Below, one piece after another: positions 8,332-15,880 of a stretch of DNA of 39,216 nucleotides. Under the pieces are notes generated by a model. It was not told the origin of the DNA. It ran no database searches and worked only from the letters and a program-made list of their open reading frames with translations. Both the position numbers and the translations under genes were made by a program. This stretch comes from Verrucomicrobiota bacterium. Lineage in GTDB: Bacteria; Verrucomicrobiota; Verrucomicrobiia; Verrucomicrobiales; DEV007. Location: assembly GCA_030625775.1 (NCBI GenBank), contig DAOUQC010000046.1, positions 1 to 39,216 on the forward strand. The letters are read 5' to 3'. Position 1 is the first letter of the stretch, and the number at the start of each line of letters is the position of its first letter.

Positions 8332-8547
8332 AACTAGTGGGGTATAAGGGATTCCAGAAAGCGTATTTTACGCACAGATACAAACTCAAGCACATTATGA
8401 CGCTAAGGACAAGTCACGCGACGCCGCCTATTGAAAGTCTCGACATTACAGGGATTATTTCCGAATAATTGAAAGCTCCCCGTGGCAAGCCACGGAGAAT
8501 GCACTCGTCAAGTATTCACCTTAATTCCCCCTATCCAGACCATTCCC
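8332..8547. promoter_or_regulatory. Divergent intergenic region with a GC hairpin
   Basis: These 216 bp separate the starts of the two divergent oxidoreductase genes and must hold both promoters, though no convincing -35/-10 pair was identified. A palindrome CCGTGGC-AA-GCCACGG lies at 8480-8495, flanked by pairing CT/AG bases, and resembles a REP-type hairpin. It falls in the leader of the plus-strand gene, about 50 nt before its ATG. Confidence 0.5.
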
Positions 8548-9912
8548 ATGAGCGACCCAATCAACCTTACCAGCCCGTCCGACTCCGCTCTGCCCCGCCG
8601 CCGCTTTCTCGAAGGCTCCACCGCGGCCCTGGCTGCAAGCGCGTTTCCTGCAGGCGCCTTTGCCGCTGCGGGGAATGAAGAACTCAAGATTGCTCTCATC
8701 GGTTGCGGTGGTCGCGGAACTGGAGCCGCCTCGCAGGCGCTTCAAGCCGAGGACAATGTCAAGCTGTGGGCCATGGCCGATGCCTTTGAGCCCAATCTCG
8801 AAAAAAGCCGTCAGGTTCTGGAAAAAGGCGGCAAGATCAGTCGTTCACCGGACGGACTGGTTCTCAGAGATAAAGTCGACGTGCCACCGGAAAGACGTTT
8901 TGTCGGCCTCGATGCCTATCGCCAGGTCATGTCCATGGATGACATTGACGTCGTCATCCTGACCACCCCTCCCGGATTCCGCCCGATTCATTTTGAAGCG
9001 GCAATCAAAGCGGGTAAACACGTTTTCATGGAAAAACCGGTCGCCGTGGACGGACCCGGGGTGCGCAAAGTTCTCGCTGCCGCAAAAGAAGCCAAAGCGA
9101 AAAATCTAAAGGTGGGCGTTGGTCTTAACCGTCGACACAGCCCCCTGCACAACGACGCGATGAAACGCATTCACGATGGCGGCATCGGCGATGTTCATTC
9201 CATCCGCCTTTACAACTGCCGATCCGGAGTGGGTAAGTACCACAAACGACTTCCATCGGAAACCGAATTGGAATACCAGGTCGGCAACTGGTACTACTTC
9301 ACCTGGTTGAGCGGCGATTTTATCGTCGAACAAAGTGTTCACGACTACGATCTCGCCCTGTGGATCATGAATGAAGAAACTCCGGTTTCCTGTCAGGGAG
9401 TTGGTGGTCGACTAGTGAGAACCGGAGCGGATTACGGTCACATCTATGACCATTTTTACGTCGAATACAAATACGCCAACGGTGCAAGAATTTACACCGA
9501 ACACCGTCACATGCCAAAATGCTGGGGGCAATTCGGCGCCGAAGCCGCAGGCTCGAAAGGACAGGCCGGCATTATCTCCAAACAACGCGCCTACATCCAA
9601 TTGAACGGCGAACTCGAACCATCGTGGCGTGAAAGGGAATCGGGGAACTCTTACCAGATCGAACATGATAATTTGTTCAAAGCGATCAGAAAAGACCTGC
9701 CGCACAACGAAGCACAACGTGGAGCCCACGCCAGCTTGCTCGCCATCATGGGACGCATGGCCGCTTACACTGGACAACAACTCACTTGGGATGATGCGCT
9801 CGCTTCTGAAATCAATATCGTAACCGATGCGGAAACCTGGGACGGCAAACCTACCATCCTGCCTGATGCCGACGGAAGATATCCTGTGGCCATGCCGGGA
9901 CGGAAATCTTAA
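8548..9912 (+). CDS. Tat-exported Gfo/Idh/MocA family oxidoreductase (second, divergent)
   Basis: 454 residues from the ATG at 8548, chosen because it places a Tat motif (LPRRRFLEGSTAALAASAF) at the N-terminus; the frame is open further upstream without a signal. The Rossmann domain shows IALIGCGGRGTGAASQAL near 50, then VVILTTPPGFRP and MEKPVAVDGPG. Extra residues in the Rossmann half (RDKVDVPPERRFVG) distinguish it from the 6994 gene. The C-terminal domain includes GDFIVEQSVHDYDLALW. Predicted to act on a sugar-type substrate outside the cytoplasm. A heptamer array begins directly after its TAA, and the sulfatase gene starts 56 bp later, so the two are probably co-transcribed. Confidence 0.9.
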   Translation: MSDPINLTSPSDSALPRRRFLEGSTAALAASAFPAGAFAAAGNEELKIALIGCGGRGTGAASQALQAEDNVKLWAMADAFEPNLEKSRQVLEKGGKISRSPDGLVLRDKVDVPPERRFVGLDAYRQVMSMDDIDVVILTTPPGFRPIHFEAAIKAGKHVFMEKPVAVDGPGVRKVLAAAKEAKAKNLKVGVGLNRRHSPLHNDAMKRIHDGGIGDVHSIRLYNCRSGVGKYHKRLPSETELEYQVGNWYYFTWLSGDFIVEQSVHDYDLALWIMNEETPVSCQGVGGRLVRTGADYGHIYDHFYVEYKYANGARIYTEHRHMPKCWGQFGAEAAGSKGQAGIISKQRAYIQLNGELEPSWRERESGNSYQIEHDNLFKAIRKDLPHNEAQRGAHASLLAIMGRMAAYTGQQLTWDDALASEINIVTDAETWDGKPTILPDADGRYPVAMPGRKS

Positions 9913-9961
9913 CTACCTCCTACCTCCTACCTCCTACCTCCTACCTCCTACCTCCTACCTC
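9913..9961 (+). repeat. Seven perfect CTACCTC heptamers between oxidoreductase and sulfatase genes
   Basis: The array begins at the first base after the oxidoreductase stop codon and ends 7 nt before the sulfatase ATG (9969). In the mRNA each unit contains ACCUCC, the core of the anti-Shine-Dalgarno end of 16S rRNA. On the opposite strand the unit is GGAGGTA, one base from the GGAGATA units at 181-201. No Shine-Dalgarno sequence is visible for the sulfatase start. Confidence 0.9.
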
Positions 9962-9968
9962 TTAACAA

Positions 9969-11669
9969 ATGATCAAACTCCTCCTCACCACTCTCTGCTG
10001 CCTGTACCTGACGGTTCTTTCCGGCAACGCTGCTCCCGATCGCCCCAACATTATCATCATGATGGCGGATGACATGGGTTTTTCTGATATCGGCTGTTAC
10101 GGCAGTGAGATCCAGACTCCCAACCTCGACCAACTCGCATCCGGCGGTTTGCGCTTCACTCAATTCTACAACACTGCCCGTTGCTGCCCGACCCGTGCCA
10201 GCCTGCTCACCGGACTCTATCCTCATCAGGCAGGCATCGGTCACATGATGAATGACAAGGGACTCGATGGTTACCGTGGTGATCTCAATCGAAATTGCGT
10301 CACCATCGCCGAAGTTTTAAAAACCGCCGGTTACGGCACATACATGAGCGGCAAATGGCATGTCACCAAACAAACCAACCCGGATGGCTCGAAAGACAAC
10401 TGGCCGCGGCAACGTGGCTTCGATCGCTTTTTCGGCACTATTCACGGTGCAGGAAGCTTCTTCGATCCCAACAGCCTGACTGTCGACAATACCCAGGTCA
10501 CTCCGAGTGAAGTCAGCGATGATTTTTACTACACCGAACAGATCGCCAGGATGACATCAAAATTCATCCGTGAGCACGTAGCGAAAAAACCGGATGAACC
10601 CTTCTTCATCTACAACGCATTCACCTCTCCTCACTGGCCGATGCATGCACGGGAAAAAGACATCGCCAAATACAAAGGACGTTATTCCAAAGGCTGGGAT
10701 ACCCTGCGCAAAGAACGACATCAGAAAATGATTGAGATGGGTATCGTCAACGATCAATGGGCCTTGAGCCCACGTGACCCGAAAGCACTGCAATGGGAGA
10801 ATCTCGATAACAAAGACAAAACGTGGTTCGAGCGGCGCATGGAAGTTTATGCCGCAATGATTGATAACATGGATCAGGGCATTGGCAAAATTGTCGCGAC
10901 GCTGAAGGAAACCAATCAGTTCGACAATACACTGATTCTTTTTCTCGCGGACAACGGCGGCTGCGCTGAAGAATACGGCAACCGCCGCAATAGCACCGCG
11001 ATACCGAAGGAAAAACTAGAGCCGATGAAAGCCGGTGAGTTGCAGACCAAGATGCAACCGGACAAAACCCGCGACGGCTGGAAGGTGCGCACCGGACACG
11101 GCGTCATGCCCGGACCCGCTGACACTTATATGTCCTACGGATTGGAATGGGCCAACAGCAGCAACACCCCCTTCCGCGAATACAAACACTGGGTTCACGA
11201 AGGAGGGATCTCAACTCCACTCATCGCCCATTGGCCAGCAAAAATTTCCCGCAACGGCGATCTGGATTCCACTCCCAGCCACCTGATCGACTTGATGGCT
11301 ACCTGTGTTGACATCAGCAAGGCAAATTATCCGAAGACATTCCACCAGAATCAAAACATCAAAGCCATGGAAGGCCGCAGCCTGCTCCCTGCCTTTGCTG
11401 GAAACGGTAACCGCATCCAACGCGAAGCCCTCTACTGGGAACACGAAGGCAACCGAGCCGTGCGAGCGGGAAACTGGAAACTCGTCGCCAAAGGAAGAAA
11501 GGGAGCATGGGAGCTTTATGATCTCAGCAGGGACCGAACCGAGCTGAAAAATCTCTCCAGTGCCAAACCTGAAAAGGTAAAACAAATGGCGGGAATGTGG
11601 GAAACCTATGCGAAGCGCGCCAATGTCATCCCCTGGCCAGCACAAAAAAAGAAAGCGAAAAAAAAATAA
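9969..11669 (+). CDS. Secreted sulfatase (S1 family arylsulfatase-type)
   Basis: 566 residues with a Sec signal peptide (LLLTTLCCLYLTVLSGNAA). Sulfatase core: metal-binding DD at 34-35 in MMADDMGFSDIGCYG and the C-x-P-x-R signature C72-C-P-T-R76, with C72 expected to become formylglycine. GKWHVT near 129, an IDNMDQGIGKIV segment and an LADNGGCAEE motif holding a further metal ligand are also visible. The Lys/Ala-rich end (AQKKKAKKK) is low complexity. It hydrolyses sulfate esters, probably from algal or host glycans, outside the cytoplasm. It follows an exported oxidoreductase in the same direction, consistent with a glycan-degradation pair. The substrate subfamily cannot be assigned by eye. 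Confidence 0.93.
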   Translation: MIKLLLTTLCCLYLTVLSGNAAPDRPNIIIMMADDMGFSDIGCYGSEIQTPNLDQLASGGLRFTQFYNTARCCPTRASLLTGLYPHQAGIGHMMNDKGLDGYRGDLNRNCVTIAEVLKTAGYGTYMSGKWHVTKQTNPDGSKDNWPRQRGFDRFFGTIHGAGSFFDPNSLTVDNTQVTPSEVSDDFYYTEQIARMTSKFIREHVAKKPDEPFFIYNAFTSPHWPMHAREKDIAKYKGRYSKGWDTLRKERHQKMIEMGIVNDQWALSPRDPKALQWENLDNKDKTWFERRMEVYAAMIDNMDQGIGKIVATLKETNQFDNTLILFLADNGGCAEEYGNRRNSTAIPKEKLEPMKAGELQTKMQPDKTRDGWKVRTGHGVMPGPADTYMSYGLEWANSSNTPFREYKHWVHEGGISTPLIAHWPAKISRNGDLDSTPSHLIDLMATCVDISKANYPKTFHQNQNIKAMEGRSLLPAFAGNGNRIQREALYWEHEGNRAVRAGNWKLVAKGRKGAWELYDLSRDRTELKNLSSAKPEKVKQMAGMWETYAKRANVIPWPAQKKKAKKK

Positions 11670-11696
11670 ACAGTATCTCGCTTACACTCCAGGAGA

Positions 11697-11798
11697 TGTA
11701 GGACAAATTTCCATATTTGTCTCTGCAAATTTACGCTTTCTCTCGACAGATATGGAACCGGAGTGCAAGGGCGATAGACGGAGTCAAATCTGTCCCAC
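11697..11798 (+). repeat. 102-bp dispersed element, copy C (33-bp core at 11755-11787)
   Basis: Located in the convergent gap between sulfatase and epimerase genes. It aligns without gaps to 37455-37556; hand count gives about 76 of 102 identities, with near-perfect ends and a variable middle. The ends are inverted: GTAGGACAAATTT at the left and GTGGGACAGATTT at the right on the opposite strand. ATTTCCATAT near the left is mirrored by ATATGGAA. The core GAACCGGAGTGCAAGGGCGA onward matches the module in copies A and B. Confidence 0.75.
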
Positions 11799-11814
11799 GA
11801 GCCCATTCCCAAGC

Positions 11815-12708
11815 TCATCTCATCACATCCTGAATCGCATCTTCCAACTCTTCATACCGCCAGGTAAAACCCTCAGATTTCAACACAACAGGATCCACCC
11901 GCTCACTGAACAGCAGCATTTCCGACATTCCACCAAGAATCAGTTTTAAAACCGGTGCCGGTGCCCAGGCAATCGCCGGTCTTTTTACTTGTCGAGCAAT
12001 CACCTTGGTGAATTCACTATTCCTGACTGGATTCGGAGAGCAGAAATTAACCGCACCCTGAATGTTTCCCTCTTCGATCACGTAAAGAAACATCTTCACC
12101 ACATCGTCAATATGTACCCAGGGCATCCACTGCTTCCCTGACCCCAGACGCCCACCAAGCCCCCCTCGAAATAAAATCCTTAGCATGGGAGCCGCTCCTC
12201 CCGCCTTCCCCAACACCATCCCGATCCGACCTCTCACCACACGGACCCCAAACTCTTCCGCCTCCGTTGCCGCTGACTCCCAGGCTAGCGAAACTTCTGC
12301 CAAAAACCCTGACCCAGAATCGCTGCTTTCCGACAAAATTTCATCGCCACGATCTCCATAAAATCCGGTGCCGGAAGCCGATACAAAAACCTGTGGTGGA
12401 TTCTCACAATGTCTCATTGCCTGCACCAAGCCTCGAGTCCCTTCTACACGACTTGAACGAATCTCCTTCTTTTTATCCGATGTCCAATAAGTCATCACGG
12501 GTTCACCGGCCAAATGAATCAGAGCATCCAATCCAGCCACATCTGTTTTTTCAGCTTCTTCAGGCAGGAATTGCCTCAGTTCGTTCACTCCCACTATGGA
12601 TGATCGAGGATTCCGCGTAAACGCCACCACCTCGTGACCACGTTTATCCAGCAAGGCGGCCAATGCCTTCCCCACCAAACCGCGTGCTCCGGTGATTCCT
12701 ATTTTCAC
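11815..12708 (-). CDS. TIGR01777-family NAD(P)-dependent epimerase/dehydratase-like protein
   Basis: 297 residues of the SDR fold. The N-terminal nucleotide-binding motif is GITGARGLVGKAL, followed by ALIHLAGEPV, FVSASGTGFYGDRGDE (the family's variant active-site Tyr region) and RIGMVLGKAGGAAPML. The DUF1731-type C-terminus includes PAIAWAPAPVLKLILGGMSEMLL. The family includes E. coli YfcH and plant/cyanobacterial SulA-like proteins; the substrate is unknown. The start is a GTG at 12708, since the first in-frame ATG lies beyond the glycine motif. It follows the CorC-type gene by 32 bp and probably shares its transcript. Confidence 0.85.
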   Translation of the reverse strand: MKIGITGARGLVGKALAALLDKRGHEVVAFTRNPRSSIVGVNELRQFLPEEAEKTDVAGLDALIHLAGEPVMTYWTSDKKKEIRSSRVEGTRGLVQAMRHCENPPQVFVSASGTGFYGDRGDEILSESSDSGSGFLAEVSLAWESAATEAEEFGVRVVRGRIGMVLGKAGGAAPMLRILFRGGLGGRLGSGKQWMPWVHIDDVVKMFLYVIEEGNIQGAVNFCSPNPVRNSEFTKVIARQVKRPAIAWAPAPVLKLILGGMSEMLLFSERVDPVVLKSEGFTWRYEELEDAIQDVMR

Positions 12709-12740
12709 TCGAGAATGAATGTTTCGTTTCCTGACGCCGC

Positions 12741-14180
12741 TCAGTCTTCCTCACTATCTCCGCCTTCAGCTTCACCCGTGTCCTCTTCGACAACTCGACA
12801 GAACCGAACCTCACGCACACTGCGTTCGTCCGCATCAGTGACAAGGGCTTCGTAATTTTCCACTCTCACCTTTTCACCTTTTTCAGGAAGGCGCCCCGCC
12901 ACATGGGTCACGTAGCCGCCGACCGTGCTCACATCGGGACTCTCCAGATCCAAATCCGCCTGCACGGCAAGCTCATGCAAGGGGTAGGTGCCGTGCACAA
13001 CAAATTCATTTTCATTCACTCGACGGAACTCCTGATCCTCTTCATCAAATTCATCCTGAATCTCACCCACCAGTTGCTCGACCACGTCATCAAGCATCAC
13101 CAGGCCCAGTGCTCCACCAAACTCATCGACAACCAGTGCCAGGTGGGCATGTTTTTCTAGAAATGTTTTCAGTAAAACATCCAGCTTCATCAACTCCGGG
13201 ACTGGGAAAATGTCCCGCTTGATCTTCATCAGGTCGGGAGAGCTCTCCCTGACTTGGCCGAGCAAATCCTTGATATGAATCAGCCCGATCGCATGATCGA
13301 GATGCCCTTCTTTTACCAGGGGGAATCGGGTGTGCTTGGTTTCGAGTGCAATATCCAGGTTTTCCTCAAAACCTTTTCCAACGTCCAGAGTCACCACCTC
13401 ATTGCGTGGTGTCATGATGTCCCGCACGTTCAAGTCATTCAAAGCCAGTGCATTGATCAAAATCTCACGTTCGGTGTCCGTTACATCATCCGCTTTTTCC
13501 GTCTCTTCGACCAGAATGCGCAATTCCTCAGCGCTATGCACCAACTCATGCGCCGGCACCACATCAATCTTGAATAGGCTTCTCATCAACCACTTCGCCG
13601 AAATATTCAGCAACCAGATCGGCAGCTTGAATGCCTTATAAAACCAAGCCAATGGCCGAACCACCCAAAGTGAAGTTGGGGCAGATTTTCGAATTGCCAA
13701 CGACTTCGGCATCTGCTCACCAACCACAACGTGCATAAAGGTGATGAAAGAAAAGGCCAGAAAAAATGACAACCCCTTGCCCCATACGTCACTCAATCCT
13801 AATTTGAAAATCAAGGGTTCCACAAGTTTGCCAACAAAAGGCTCACCGATCCACCCCAATGCCAGACTCGCCAAAGTGATGCCCAACTGACAGGCCGAAA
13901 GATAGGCATCCAGATTTTCGCTTTCTGTCATGTGACGAGCCAGCTTGGCGCCCTTTTCACCTTCATCGATCAGGGTGTCCAGCTGGCTTGATCTGACCTT
14001 CACAAGGGCAAACTCCGCAGCGACAAAAAAACCGTTCAATAACACAAAGAACAATACCAACAACAAGCGCCCGGATATGCCGCTCCACCCAAGCGTCCAC
14101 TCATGAGCCAACTCACTCTCGTGACCCGTCAAAGCTAGAATACCCGGTAAAGAACCCATCACATCCAACACAGCTGTCAT
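12741..14180 (-). CDS. HlyC/CorC (CNNM)-type membrane protein
   Basis: 479 residues. An N-terminal DUF21/CNNM membrane domain (about 35-215) contains the segments LLLVLFFVLLNGFFVAAEFALV and ITLASLALGWIGEPF and the EQMPKSLAI loop. A CBS pair follows at about 235-355 (VRDIMTPRNEVVTLDV, VDEFGGALGLVMLDDVVEQLVG). A CorC_HlyC transporter-associated domain lies at about 370-450, and the C-terminus is acidic. Proteins of this group are linked to magnesium/cobalt efflux or resistance; the older name haemolysin is misleading. The ATG at 14180 is used. It is preceded by the fmdB-like gene 106 bp upstream in the same orientation. Confidence 0.9.
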   Translation of the reverse strand: MTAVLDVMGSLPGILALTGHESELAHEWTLGWSGISGRLLLVLFFVLLNGFFVAAEFALVKVRSSQLDTLIDEGEKGAKLARHMTESENLDAYLSACQLGITLASLALGWIGEPFVGKLVEPLIFKLGLSDVWGKGLSFFLAFSFITFMHVVVGEQMPKSLAIRKSAPTSLWVVRPLAWFYKAFKLPIWLLNISAKWLMRSLFKIDVVPAHELVHSAEELRILVEETEKADDVTDTEREILINALALNDLNVRDIMTPRNEVVTLDVGKGFEENLDIALETKHTRFPLVKEGHLDHAIGLIHIKDLLGQVRESSPDLMKIKRDIFPVPELMKLDVLLKTFLEKHAHLALVVDEFGGALGLVMLDDVVEQLVGEIQDEFDEEDQEFRRVNENEFVVHGTYPLHELAVQADLDLESPDVSTVGGYVTHVAGRLPEKGEKVRVENYEALVTDADERSVREVRFCRVVEEDTGEAEGGDSEED

Positions 14181-14286
14181 AGCTCCACCTCCCGGTTAGA
14201 TACATGAATGCACAAGACTGCCGTCCACCTACTTCCAGGGTCAGCGTCATCGTTTGAATCAGGCATGGACTGTTCAAACAAAACAC

Positions 14287-14538
14287 TCATAATTTTTCGT
14301 AAACGCCCTTGTCCCGCCTTTTTAACACAGTGAACCCTGCACTTTTGGCGTCACTCACCGATAAAGGTTTGTTGATCTTGGGTGTATTGATCTGGGTAAT
14401 CAGTTTTTTGACCGGATTCCGGCAAAGCGGACATTTTTCCAAAGCGGGGCGACTGATAGGCCGTCTGAGCTCGAACCCCCGGGCACAGTTGCGGCAGCCC
14501 TTCTCAGGTTCAATGGCGATGTATTCGTAGATTGGCAT
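14287..14538 (-). CDS. FmdB-family small zinc-ribbon protein
   Basis: 83 residues from the ATG at 14538, chosen because MPIYEYIAIE is the family's standard N-terminus and GGAGAAG lies just upstream. Two cysteine pairs, CRNC near 15 and CPLC near 36, form the zinc ribbon (YEY ... C..C ... FE ... C..C). The family is described as putative regulatory proteins; the function is not established. It lies between rpsN and the CorC-type gene on the same strand. Confidence 0.9.
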   Translation of the reverse strand: MPIYEYIAIEPEKGCRNCARGFELRRPISRPALEKCPLCRNPVKKLITQINTPKINKPLSVSDAKSAGFTVLKRRDKGVYEKL

Positions 14539-14563
14539 GAATGCTTCTCCGAAAATCGCATTA

Positions 14564-14636
14564 CCAAGCCTGGCTTGGCAATACATTTTTTCGACTCAAT
14601 TGTGATCAACCGAGTCTAGGTGACTTGGAGCGTAAT
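14564..14636. repeat. Two palindromes in the gap between rpsN and the fmdB-like gene
   Basis: CCAAGCC-T-GGCTTGG lies at 14564-14578 with further pairing of ATT/AAT. A second dyad, GACTC-AA-TTG-TGAT-CAA-CC-GAGTC, occupies roughly 14594-14617. An imperfect third (CTTGGAGCGT with ACGCCAAG) follows it toward rpsN. None has a T tract in the direction of rpsN transcription, so their role as terminators is unproven. Confidence 0.5.
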
Positions 14637-14659
14637 GTCCACGCCAAGCTCCAGTCAAA

Positions 14660-14929
14660 CTACCAACTGGACTTCGTCACCCCAGGGATAAGCCCGTGGG
14701 AAGCCATTTCCCGAAAGGAAATACGTGACATTTTGAAACGACGAAGGTAACCATGACGGCGTCCTGTCACCTTACAGCGATTGGTCGTGCGAGTCGGACT
14801 AGCATCTCTCGGCAACATGGACAAACCCACATAATCACCTTTAGCTTTCAACTCCTCGCGAAGTTTAGCGTATTTCTTTACCGTGCGTCTTTTGCGCTCG
14901 TCTCGTTTAATCCAGCATTTTTTAGCCAT
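14660..14929 (-). CDS. rpsN: 30S ribosomal protein S14
   Basis: 89 residues from the ATG at 14929, giving the canonical start [17 protein letters not shown]. The conserved core [19 protein letters not shown] and the C-terminal [21 protein letters not shown]-type ending are complete. It is the longer, zinc-independent form, as no CxxC pair is present. S14 binds the 3' domain of 16S rRNA in the small-subunit head. Unusually for the protein, no other ribosomal genes are adjacent: fmdB and corC-like genes follow on the same strand. Separation from the main ribosomal operon occurs in several phyla for this paralogue type. Confidence 0.96.
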   Translation of the reverse strand: MAKKCWIKRDERKRRTVKKYAKLREELKAKGDYVGLSMLPRDASPTRTTNRCKVTGRRHGYLRRFKMSRISFREMASHGLIPGVTKSSW

Positions 14930-15076
14930 ATCCGCCGCATTTCTAAGCCATAACCCGAAGTATGCAAGTGGATTTTCCTTAAAATGGAAGGAAAAAGCAG
15001 ATAGCTCCCCCATCCAGATCACTTTAAACTCACTTTTTCGCTATTGATTCATTGCTCAAAAAAATGCACCTTTGCC

Positions 15077-15871
15077 ATGATGAACCCATTTCCTTTCCAT
15101 TTTCAACCACTGCCCTTTTTTTCCTCTCAAACGCGCAGAGCCACTCTCGCCTTACTTCTGCTGGCCTTCAGCCTGTGTTTATCCACTCCCACGACCACTT
15201 CTGCCGAAGAGAAAACTCCGGCCAACGGTGATGACTGGCTCACCTTTTACTACCGCAACCCGCGCCCCGACCAATTGATTCCCCAACTCAAGGCCTGGAG
15301 TTCGGAAGGCACATTGCAGGATCAAAATGCCCGGGCCCCTCTGCTCGGATTTCTCAGCCAGGTTTTTCGTCAAAATACAGATCAAATCGCAAGCTGGTAT
15401 CAGCAAACCAAGGATTTGCCTCCCAAGGATCAAGAACTCATCAACATGGCAATATGGATCTCCAACACCAAAGAAAGTAATCAGCTATTGGAAAAAGAGC
15501 TGCCCACGGCTTTTGCTGGGAAAACACCTCCCGACATCCTCACCCTCAAACTGGACTCTTCATCTGCCCTTGATCTATTGTGGGGCTATTATTTTGCCAC
15601 AGGTGACAGTAAAGCACTGCGCCGAATCGCTGCCATGTTCCGCTACGCAGATGCTCCGGAAAAAGTGGATGGTCTGCCTGAAGGAAGAAGCCCCTTATAC
15701 GTCATTTTGCCCAAAGCGGCAAAATGGTCGATTTCCAGTAATGCCCGGCAGCACCCGAAAGTTCTTGGAGATTACAAAAAAATGCTAGCCTCCGACCAAC
15801 TGAACGATACCGAGAAAAAATGGCTGGATGAGAGCCTTCAGGATGCCGAGGATACCTCAAAACAACCTTAG
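15077..15871 (+). CDS. Unrecognised secreted or lipid-anchored-type protein
   Basis: About 264 residues from the ATG at 15077 (an adjacent ATG at 15080 is equally possible; the frame is open from 15044). A hydrophobic segment (RRATLALLLLAFSLCLSTP) ends in a possible cleavage site before AEEKTPANGDDW. The remainder is soluble, largely helical and repetitive in character (DQLIPQLKAWSSEGTLQDQ, ISNTKESNQLLEKELP), resembling TPR-like or helical-repeat proteins, without an identifiable motif. It ends 9 bp before the end of aroE (convergent). I do not recognise the family; export is the only supported prediction. Confidence 0.7.
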   Translation: MMNPFPFHFQPLPFFSSQTRRATLALLLLAFSLCLSTPTTTSAEEKTPANGDDWLTFYYRNPRPDQLIPQLKAWSSEGTLQDQNARAPLLGFLSQVFRQNTDQIASWYQQTKDLPPKDQELINMAIWISNTKESNQLLEKELPTAFAGKTPPDILTLKLDSSSALDLLWGYYFATGDSKALRRIAAMFRYADAPEKVDGLPEGRSPLYVILPKAAKWSISSNARQHPKVLGDYKKMLASDQLNDTEKKWLDESLQDAEDTSKQP

Positions 15872-15880
15872 GCGGTCTAT

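Noticed and set aside
9913-9961. CRISPR array or microsatellite in a gene
   Set aside because: Units are 7 bp with no spacers and lie between genes.
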